From Bathymodiolus brooksi (Eukaryota; Mollusca; Bivalvia; Mytilida; Modiolidae): a stretch of DNA of 64,000 bases. Under the pieces are notes generated by a model. The model made no database searches and was not told the DNA's origin. It was given only the letters and a program-made list of their open reading frames with translations. Both the position numbers and the translations under genes were made by a program. Below, in pieces: positions 27,901 to 39,900 of the stretch (position 1 is its first letter; the number at the start of each line of letters is the position of its first letter). The DNA is taken from NCBI GenBank assembly GCA_963680875.1, contig OY804579.1, positions 25,467,804-25,531,803 of the forward strand, read 5' to 3'.

Positions 27901-30900
27901 TCCAACATGAGGGGAATCCTTCCCGAAAACAATACATATGTTGACAATGATCATGAATGAACAACAAACAATGCCTTCTTATTTAAGTGATGAAATAGCA
28001 TCCAAGCCATACAATCGTAACTGAGATAATTTATTGTTAATCGGATTAAACTTCACAGCTGGGAGCAATCAAACTTCCAGACTTGGCATAAAAATTGACA
28101 AATATATTTGATTACTTCTTTTCTTTTTATTTCAATCATTAAAAACTTGTGTAAGCACAGCCTGACAGTCTAATAATACATTAAGTAATTATGACACCTT
28201 TATAAAAAATATACACACACTAAATTTTATCGACAACATTATTGATTATTTTATGCACTGTTAGATATAGTCACACTTTTATTTTTAGTTTATTTTCATA
28301 TCAACTGTAAACGTTTACTGGTTCAAAACACAACTATACTAGAGAGTTTTAATTCTCTTAATAATTAAAAAGTATTATATGCATTTAATGATTTTGTGGA
28401 ATAGTGCTCAAACAAGTAAAGAAATACGAAAATATTTGACAATAGTAAACATTTTCGTTTATAATGTAAAATAAAGAATGTGAACAAAATCCCATGCATT
28501 TATAACCATAAGAAATTATGATACTCAATTATTTCAAAACATTTCCTATTTTGAATTGTTGGTCAACCAATTCAGATAATGTAATTCTAATATAACGGCA
28601 TCTTCGCTAGCCAAGGGTTACGATTCGGGTCCCCCTTCTCTCCACCCTTGGCGGATCTAGAATACATTTTGAAATTCACGCGCAATGCCACCTGGTGGTT
28701 TATCGAAGTTGCGCCCCTTAGATAGTCGTCATCGCCATCCAATCAGAATCGTTTTGTTATACGTATGTTGGAGAGTTGAAAATGGCAGCGCCCAATGAAG
28801 AAAAACTTATTTGTGATAAATTTAATTTGGAAGCACTTACTGTCAACCAAGTGAAAGTTTCAAAGCTTTGCCAGACGGGAAAGATGTTTTCATTGGAACC
28901 AAAACGGGAAGTGGCAAATCGTTGTCATATGAGAGCATTCCGGTGCCATCTTTGTTTACATTTCGTCGATAACATGTGTTCCGTGTAAAACGTCTTCTGA
29001 TTGGATACGTGTACTGGTAGCCGTAACCAATGAAATATTAAAGCGTGAATCCTCAAAATGTATTCTAGATCTGCCAAGGGTGGAGAGAAGGGGGACCCGA
29101 ATCGTAACCCTTGGCTAGCGAAGATGATATAACGGTCAATCCGCTAAAATTTGATTTTGGTTAAAACTCGGGATCGTGAAAATTAAGTACTGCTAAAAAA
29201 AAATCCACCAATTTGGAAGAAAATTGCGAAATTTGACTCCCACTTATACGGTATATTTAACCCTATGTTATGCCACTGTTTATGTTTAATGTACAGAAAA
29301 TATCAGATTGGAATAAAGACAGTTTGCTTCAAGATTTAATATGTTGACATTTCAAGATTAAAATATCAATTTTTTTTTATTTATAAGGTCAAACCTTTGA
29401 CATTTAATTTCTTTTATGAATGTCCCTAATATGCTTCCATAGTTCATAGATTTCATTTAAGTAACGATATAAAAAAATATCAGATAGAAACTGACTATTT
29501 AGCTCTCTGGGAAGAGAATATCCCACTATGCAAATGATGTCCTCTATGAAATGTGCCTTCATGTTTAAAGTGTACTGTCAATATCTGTCACAACAGACTG
29601 GATATTCACTCAAATTTCAACAAATTAATATCAGTTACAACAGACTGGATATCCAGTCAATCTTCAATCAGCCAATATCTGTCACAACAGACTGGATATC
29701 CAGTCAATCTTCAACCAGCCAATATCTGTCACAACAGACTGGATATCCACTGAAAACTTCAATCAGTCAATATCAATTACAACAGACTGGATATCCACTC
29801 ACACTTCAACCAGTCAATATCATTTTGAACAATTAAGTATCGATATAAAAAAATATCAGATAGAAACTGACCATTTAGCTCTCTGGAAACAGAATATCCC
29901 ACTATGCAAACGATGTCCTCTATGAAATGTGCCTTCATGTTTAAAGTGTACTGTCAATATCTGTCACAACAGACTGGATATCCACTCAAACTTTAACCAG
30001 TCAATATCTGTCACAACAAACTGGATATCCACTCAATCTTCAACAAGCCAATATCATATACAACAGACTGGATATCCACTCAATCTTCAACCAACCAATA
30101 TCTGTCACAACAGACTGGATATCCACTCAATCTTCAACCAGCCAATATCTGTCACAACAGACTGGATATCCACTCAATCTTCAACAAATCAATATCAGTT
30201 ACAACATACTAGATAACCACTCAATTTTCTAGCAGCCAATATCTGTCACAACAGACTGGATATCCACTCAAACTTCAATCAGTCAATATCAATTACAACA
30301 AACTGGATATCCACTCAATCTTCAACAAGCCAATATCAGTCAAAACAGACTGGATATCCACTCAAACTTCAACAAGTCAATATCAGTTACAACAGACTGG
30401 ATATACATTTAAACTTCAATCAGTCAATATCATTTACAACAGACTGGATATCCACTCAATCTTCAACCAGCCAATATCTGTCACAACAGACTGGATATCC
30501 ACTCAATCTTCGAACAGTCAATATCTGTCACAACAGACTGGATATCCACTCAATCTTCAACCAGTCAATATCTGATATATCTATCCCATCACCAAAATCC
30601 TAGAAAATGGAAAAAAGGGTGTCTCTTGACCTATATTATTATTAGTGTATAATTCGACCCCACATCATCAAAAATCCTTTTCAGGGTAAATTGCTGTAGT
30701 TAATACGTGGTTATAAATTATGTCTGATGAATTGAACCTGTTTATAGGTATAGAGATAGCACCATATAGCTGTACTACAGAAGATGATACTAAAGTAGAG
30801 GAAGATGAGACGTCTACATATTTTGATGCTCTTAATATGTGGGCAAGTACATACATAATCTATACATTTCCCCCATGAATCAGTAAATTTTAATTGAAGT

Positions 30901-33900
30901 TTGATTAAAATTCTGTGAAACTGTATGGTACATAGGTGTTTTGTGAGATGAACAGCCTCGTCCTGATATCAGATTTTTAGAGTAAATAGATACAATTTAC
31001 AGGGTTGGAATGGGAGGACCCATAACACCTATAGTTTCACAGAATTTGATTAAATTTCTGCCAAAATATTATTTAATTTCATAATTCCATTTCACAAATA
31101 TTGTACACAGCTGTCACAGAGGTTTATTACATAGCTGTCACGTGAGAGGTTTATTACGTAGCTGGCACATGGGAGGTTTATTACATAGCTGTCACGTGAG
31201 GGGTTTATTACATAGCTGTCACATGAGAGGTTTATTACATAGCTGTCACAGAGGTTTATTACATAGCTGTCACGTGAGAGGTTGATTACATAGCTGTCAC
31301 ATGAGAGGTTTATTCCATAGCTGTCACGTGAGGGGTTTATTACATAGCTGTCACATGAGAGGTTGATTACATAGCTGTCACATGAGAGGTTTATTCCATA
31401 GCTGTCACGTGAGGGGTTTATTACATAGCTGTCACGTGAGGGGTTTATTACATAGCTGTCACGTGAGGGGTTTATTACATAGCTGTCACGTGAGGGGTTT
31501 ATTACATAGCTGTCACGTGAGGGGTTTATTACATAGCTGTCACGTAAGAGGTTTATTACATAGCTGTCATGTGAGGGGTTTATTACATAGCTGTCACGTG
31601 AGATTGATTACATAGCTGTCATGTGAGAGGTTTATTACATATCTGTCACATGAGAGGTTTATTACATAGCTGTCACAGAGGTTTATTACATAGCTGTCAC
31701 GTGAGAGGTTTATTACATAGCTGTCACGTGAGAGGCTTATTACATAGCTGTCACATGAGAGGTTTATTACATAGCTGTCATGTGAGAGGTTTATTAAATA
31801 GCTGTCACATGAGAGGTTTATTACATAGCTGTCACATGAGAGGTTTATTACATAGCTATTACATGAGAGGTTTATTACATAGCTGTCACGTGAGAGGTTT
31901 ATTACATAGCTGTCACGTGCTAGGAAGTATCCTTCGAAGTTCCTCTATGCAGATTGCACATTTCGTCCCGATCCGTTGATAAACATGGCCGCCACAGGCA
32001 ATTCTTGTTTCTGATTGGCCAATTTCTAAAAAGTCTTCTCTGAAACTGCATAGCCAAATGAACCGAAACTTGGTAGGAAGCATCTATGGAAGGTCCTCTA
32101 TAAAGATTGTTCATTTTGTCCCGGTCCATGAACAAGCATGGCCGCCAGTGGCAATTCTTGTTTTTGATTGGTCGATTTAAAAAAAAATCCTCTCCTGAAA
32201 CCACTTAGCCAAATGAACCGAAATTTGGTAGGAAGCATCTATGGAAGATCCTGTATAAAGACTGCTGATTTTGTCCTGATCAGTTAACAAACATGGCCGT
32301 CACAGGCAATTCTTGTTTCTCATCAATTTCTAAAAATCTTCTCCTCTGAAGTCACTTGGCCAAATGAACCGAAACTTGGTAAGAAGCATCTATGGAAGGT
32401 CCTCTACTATAACTTATATCTATGGTAATAGGTTACTTATAAAAACTTTCTAAATGTACAAGTGTTGCTCCAGCGCACTGTTTTTAATATAGGATAGTAG
32501 ATAACAGTAAACTGTTTGACACAGAAGAAACTGATGCTGACCTAACACTATGAGGTGTAAATGTACTGGTATCGATACCTGCTGAGCTTGTAATAGTCCT
32601 TAACCATCTTGAAATTGTATCTTTGCTGACAACATTATAGGGAGCAATATAACTTATACAGATTATGCAAATTAGGCATATTTTGATGATAAAAAAAATC
32701 ACATTCAAATCTATTCCTCAGAACGCATTGAACCAAATTAATATGATCCTTGGGTGGTTCCTTTCAAAATTGTATCTTACAGCCCAACCATTCATTCAAG
32801 ATGGCCACTGTTACTAAAATTAAAAATTTCTTGAATTGCTTTACAACTTATTACTGCTTAATGTTAAGTCAAAATGAGCTCAAATTTAAACAACACCTGC
32901 ATGACAATAGTCTTGCAACCAGCTACTGAAAAGTCGCTTATTTCTCGAGTTTAATGTGCTGAAATAAGACACAGCTGCAATATCTCTTAAATTGTAGATA
33001 AATATGTCTTCTTTCCATTTCAAGTTGTCGTCATTGATTTTTGCGGTAAGTTTGCGCAATATCGGTCTGTTAACTGAGCCACCCCAAAAACACGTATTTC
33101 ACTAGTCAATTTGAAAATGAAATCGTTGCATCATTGTATCACATATAAATAAAATAAAGATTCTATTTGCATGAGAAAACATGTAAAATGAATATGAATG
33201 TATTGGTTTTGCAAAAACGCATGTCATTATCGAATGTTAAACTTCCAAACATTGATCAAAATTGACAGTCAGTTTATAGGCGTTTTTCTCTTAACGGACG
33301 AAAAAAATTATACCCGATACATTAATTTGCATTCAAAATGCAAGAATATTGTGCTAATGAATTCCCTGCCAAATTTTAAGGTAAAATATCAAGTAGCTTT
33401 GTTTAAAATCAACAAAGAAAAAAATATTTTTTTACCACTTTGTAATTATGGAAAAATAGCCTTCCATCAATCGAGTATAACTTATTTAATTAGTTCAATA
33501 ATTAGGACAATTTGTTCACTTATGAACTTGCTTTATCGTTGAAATTAGACACACAATTGTAGTTTCACTGTCGTATTTCAATTGTTTTGAATGTATTTTA
33601 CTTTAGGACAATTTGCTTTTCTTAGTTCTTTTTGTAAATATGCGTTTATTTTAGAGTTTGTATATTAGCGTTTTAAATACACAAATCAAACACTTGGGAA
33701 TCAAATTTATTCTGGTTGCCGTTGTTTCATTAATCAAATTGTGTTAGTGCGTAAATAAGTTGTATATAGTATTTTGACAAGATATAAATGATGAATTTTT
33801 TCTCTTGTTTTGGGATGTTGATTTCTATTGTTTGACATTTTGTTCAATCAGATGTAAATCGTCGTATAGGTCTTTGTTGTTCTGTTTTTTATCAACCCAT

Positions 33901-36900
33901 TGTTTTGAAAATGGCTAGTTTTGGCAGCCCTTTAAAGCTTGAGCCGTCGAGTCCTAAACGACAAAGACCAGAAATTATGTGGGACAAATGTATTTTTTTC
34001 CAGCGTCCGAGCCTTGAAAACCTGATTTGCATGAGAAGTATAAGTAAGAACAGCTTCATTGAAGCTATGAATGTACGGCGAGACAATATATTTGAAATGA
34101 TAACTGGAGAATTATCGTCCGTCGATGGCTTACTGTCCCCAAATGTAAGTGTTTCACCTCCGATCATGCTAAAAAACATATACTAGCAAACACAACTGTA
34201 GACCATTCACACAGCTTGAAGAGAATGCATGAGGATACTGGATCAATTCCCGATTCAGCTGTCATTCAGACCTGATCGGTGGTTCAACCCGGTTCCATTG
34301 ATAGCAATTTATGCTTCATATGCAAGAAAAAAAGTTTCAAACGAGACATTAAACTACACAAGATTGAATCGTCAGAGCGCCTAGATAGCTTAATGAGTCG
34401 TGCAAAAGAGCACAATGATTTGATGATGCTCAAGACACTCCGTTTTTCTGGCGAGTGCTTTTATCATTTGGGGTGCATTAGAAGATTTTTATTGCAATCG
34501 ACGCCACTTAAAGAAGAAACTGAGCAGTCAGCTCATGAGGTTTCCTTTGACTGTCTTATTTCTAGAATCAGTGATGACCTTTTTGTACACAAGAAAACTT
34601 TTCTTATGTCTCATATTCTTGAAATATGCAAGTCACTTTTACCAAAAGATGTTTCTGAAAACTACCAGTGGACTAGGCTCCAATGTAAGCTTGCCAGTTA
34701 CTACGGCAGCTCAATAACTATTCAGCCTCAGAGAGGTCAAGGTATGTCAAGTATTGTATTTAGTTCTAGTCTCACTAATGCTGATGCAATTGCTACTGCT
34801 GCAAAGTCAAAATCTATTTTGAAGGTAACGGAGTTTGAACAAGTAGGCATGTCTGCAGCCTGTAGTGAAATTTCAGAAGAGCAGATTCTCCACTCTGCTT
34901 CAAGCATTATAAGACGCGACATAGAAAGTCTTCATATTACAGAGCATGAATGTTAAAGCATTCAAAACATTTGGTGATTTAGCTGAACATTTCATTAAAT
35001 GTCAGCAGCAATGTTTCCCCAAGTGCTACAACTGTTGTTGGGGTATTTGACAGATACGATAAAAAGTTATCTATTAAATCTGCTGAACGAGACAGACGTT
35101 CCAGCTCTTTTGGTGATCACAAGGTCTTTCAGTTGATAGATGGTCGGCCAATTCCATACTGGAAAAAGTTTCTTAGAGTAAATGCCAACAAACAAGCTCT
35201 ACTAAAATTCCTTGACGATTTTGTAATACAGAGTCACTCCCAGTCCTCGATAGTAACATCATCTGATGAGCTTTATCTTGCTGGTTTATTCTCTGACCCA
35301 TCAACTACAAAGAATTTCATGCCTTCAAAAGTGAACGATTGTCCAGATTTGTTCAGCAATCACGAGGAGGCTATTACACACCATTCATGCTGATACTCGC
35401 TTTGGCGACATGAATGTAAAAGGTCATATAATTATCAAGTCTCCAGATACAGATGTTCTTCTTCTTTGCATACATTTCTTTCCTTCAATGAGGAACACAA
35501 AAGAACTCTGGTTCAAAACTGGGACAGTTACAAGAACAAAGGATGGTCGTCGCTATCTTCCAGTCCATGATATTTGCCATATACAGGGTCCTCTTGTATG
35601 CAAGTTATTGCCTGCAGTGCATGCTTTAACATGTTGCGACACCACATGCTCATTTTTTGGAATAGGAAAGAAAACCGTGCTAAAAACACTAAAGGACAAC
35701 ATTGAAGAATTCGCTGACTTGAACAAGCTTTGTCTACTTGACAGTGAAACTTCCATAGATGTTTCTAGAAACTTTGTGGCAAGATTATACGATCAGAAGG
35801 GAAAGATGAAATCTGCTCATGACAATTTAAATAGGTTGAGGGTAAAGATTGCAAAGCAGAAGGATGCAAGCTTGGCAAAGTTACCACCATGTGAAGCTTC
35901 ATTTGTTCAACATGTTCTCAGAGCTTCCCTTCAGACTTACATTTGGATGAAGTCAGACACAGCTCAACCACCTGAAAAATCTGCCTTAGACCTTGGTTGG
36001 GAAGATCAAAACGGATTGTCACCCGTTTACTTTGTAACTCAGACTTCTTCAGATTTTCTGAAAGATTTGCTGTTTACATGTAAAGGAAAATCTTCGAGTT
36101 TTCAGGGTTGTGTTTGTGCTGAACAAAATCTGACCTGCACTGAGGTATGTCAATGTCAAGGGACTGATGCACGTTGCAACCCATTGACTCAAACTGCAGA
36201 TGAAGATAGTGATAATGAAATGAACATATAATTCTTGCATCTAACTGTCACTTTATTTGAGTAATGTGTACTAATAAGCCAGTGATTTTGAAAAGTCATC
36301 AAATATCTTGTGATACAGTCTGTGATAACACATTACTTAAAAAAACTCTTAATACTTCAATGATTTATTTTAACATACATCTAAAATCATTTCATCCTTA
36401 ATTCATCTTAAATAATCTTTTACTGATCTTAGAAGGTCACAAAATTCAAACGTACTAGCTTTCATAATTTCAATCGTGTGGTCGCCATGGAGGGTGTTAG
36501 TGTTTGGTGTAACATGTGTAAGTGTTTATGAGACCTAATTAAGCTTCGCCTCCGATGACTTAATAAGCTTAATTTATGTAGAAGCCAATTCTATTTAATA
36601 TTTTGAGGTTTCTTATCTCAATTGATAACCGAAAAACCTTAAGCAGTCACCGATCGTAATTAGACGCACATCCACTAAATTGCCATGATTTTGGGTCTAC
36701 TATGGACTCTCTTAATTTTTTGGTTAAAGTGAAATCTGTTTTTTTCTATGTTAAAAAATGAATTTAGGGCATGTTTTTTAAGAAACCGTCAAGAAATCAT
36801 GCATTTTGCAAATATGTCAAGTTCAAGGTCGGGTTAACTTCTTGTCAGTTGAGATTTACGAAAATTATCAAAGTTCAAGATTAAGGCTAATTTTCAGAGG

Positions 36901-39900
36901 CTCTTTTGATTTTTTTCCATCAAAACTTACAAAATATGGCAATGGTAACTATATTATGTTAAACAGAATGAACATTTTCAACGTTATATAATTTTTAGGA
37001 CATACAGAATTATTTTATTAATCTTCTCCAACATTTGAACGAAATTGTAGCCTGACCTTTGACCTCAAATATTTGATACACGCAGCCGTTTTTCACTTTG
37101 ATGACAAGTGTATTCTTATGCCATTTGTCTTTCTCTTTCCAACGATATACAACTTAGCCGTGTCTTCTTTCACCACATTAAATCCATCAAATTATGTATC
37201 TGGTTGCAAGACTACAATGAGTAGTTCAACATATCTTCTGGGTTTTTCTGAGAATTTTTTCTTTCTGTCGATTTGTACAGATTATATATATTTAATTAAA
37301 AAATTGCATTAAAATCTGTTCAGAAACTTGATCTGAAATGATTTTTGGTTGGTCCACTTTCAAACTTATATGTGACACCCCATCCTCCATGCAAGATGAA
37401 CTGCATCGGTGGTGTAATGGTTAGCATGCTCGGATTAAGTGCTGTAGATCGTGGGTTAAAACCCTGATTGGGTCAAACCAAAAACTATGAAATAGGTATT
37501 TGTTGCTTCTCCACTAAACATGCAGCATAAAGGAGAAAGAGCAAAGACTGGTTGGTTCGGAAGCAGGATAATGTGTCCGATTTGGGTGACATGTCTATCC
37601 GCAGGCTATTGTTTCAGTGATCTAGCACTATAAAAATCCAACTAAGCGTGTTGGTCTGAGTACAAAGCAGACATCATCATCTCTTGAAAATGAACTTGTT
37701 CTCGCCATGATATAGCTGAAAAATTGCCGAGTTGGCGTTAAACAACAATCACTCACTCACTCAAAGTAGAAATTTCATGAAATAACAACAAAAAATTAGC
37801 TGATATTTTTCTATGAAATTTGAAGTCAAATAGAAAGTCAGGTGAGTGATTCCAGGTTATTGTCATCCTCTGATTGGTTAATGATTACTATGAAGGAAGT
37901 CCCCAACTTCCCAGTTATTGTTGATTTATTCATCATAAAAACAATCATCTGAAAATAGAAAGTATGTATAACTAACATTGATATATCTTGAAAAAATACA
38001 ACAGCTCTGTTGCTATTGAGATCATATTTTTATATTTTCAGTTAGGAGAAACATTGCAAATGGAGTGTCCAAAATTGAATTTCCAAATTGTGAAATTAGA
38101 GAAAGAAGGCATATGTATAAGATTTGCACCATTGGAATGTGCTCAAGGTAGTTATATGTATCAGTATTTGAATGTGCTCGAGGTAACTATATGTATCAGT
38201 ATTTGAATGCACTCAAGGTAACTATATGTATCAGTATTTGAATGTACTCAAGGGAACTATATGTATCAGTATTTGAATGTGCTCGAGGTAACTATATGTA
38301 TCAGTATTTAAATGTACTCAAAGTAACTATATGTATCAGTACTTGAATATGCTCAAGGTAACTATATGTAGAGATGCCGACTTATCGTTATTTCGGCCGC
38401 CATTTTGTTTTCCGGTAGCTGCTGATACATGAAAATGCAATTTTTGATGTCAGATTTTTACAGATAAAACTATATAAAGATATAATGTTTTTACATTAAT
38501 TAATTATCTAAACATTGTTTGAAATCTTTAAAAATTTTGTTTCTTTTAATATGGAATCGTTTAAATATAACGTGTTCGAATCGGAATCGCTGTTTTCGGA
38601 ATGTTACCATTTGCGGCACGGTTTTTTCACCAGGGTCCCCCCTTTCAATGCCTTGCCCGGCATGTTCCTGACGTTATATAGTTCCATAATTATTATCCAA
38701 TTGAAGTGCAGATTCGTAGCTTGCGCATGGTCACAGTCGCTTCCGATTTCCTGAGCATGCTAAATGGAAAATGGTCATCTCAAAAGTTCCAAGATGAACA
38801 AATCAATGAAAAATTTGGAGTAGCGTTCTCCGATGGCGATATTTGTATTTTCTGTTACAATATCAACATAGGAAACATACCATCTCAACCATATTAGATC
38901 GGGAACATAGCTGATTTTTAGTATTTAAAATGCCTCTAAACATGTCTGAAGGAGAATGTCGTACATCGCTGGAAGTGGAAAGTAAATATTAACGTCAACG
39001 ACGCTGGTTGTAACACAGGTGTTATCGTAGGTATGTATAAACCTTCTTCTCAATGCTTTAAACGTATGATTTATTTTTTGCATTGCTTCTTTTCAAGTAG
39101 TTTATGAAAAACTTCTTGTCAATTTATAATACTGCCAACTTGCGTTCAAAACAAAAGTAAACAAACTGAAAAGGGGGGTGTAAACAGAGATGAAAGGATT
39201 TCCTCAGATCAGCTGATTTCCTCTTTTTTTTTTAAGGAAAATATTTGGAAATAAAATGTTTCTAGCTTGGTCCAAACAACTAGAAAACAAAGGTATGGGC
39301 TCTAGAATAGGAGTATAATATATTTTTTTTTTTTTATACTATAGACTATAGTCTTCACTCTTCAGAAAGTTAATTCTATTCTTATTTTTGTCATGGTGCT
39401 ACATTTTTTTTGTATTTGCCAGCTTCCATGGATACTCGACCATGATTGAATATTTACATACTAAATTCAAATGTAAGCAAAATGTTATAACTTATTGCAT
39501 ATTTATAGACCAATGAAAAAAAATACCAGTGTTTCTGATTTAAACTTATTTTATTGTTCATAATAACAACAAATGGATCAGACACAAGTTTTACAACTTA
39601 GAAATGTCTTCTCCGCTAGTGTTTCTGCTAATATTCTCGAAAAGGGGAAGGTAGTATAAGTAGACAAAACATATATTTTTATCTAGGTTATACAGAACAA
39701 GGATCTGACTTTAACTTTGTCCAAAAATGTCAATAAAAACTTTGGGGTCAATACCAAAAATTTGAAACTCTGGTAATTTTTTTTGTCTAAATACATTGTA
39801 AATTTATATTTATTATAATAGTAGTTATGAAAGGATAATAAGTACAATGTAGACTAGTTAGAACTGTTTCTTTGTGGTCCTTCCAGCTTCTGTTGTTTTT

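Noticed and set aside
31382..31979. Repeats of [13 protein letters not shown] nonapeptides
   Set aside because: Translation of the 27-bp array; not a protein.
33198..33542. 114-codon frame before the pseudogene
   Set aside because: Low-complexity AT-driven composition and no family motif. It could be element DNA, but it is not supported as a gene.
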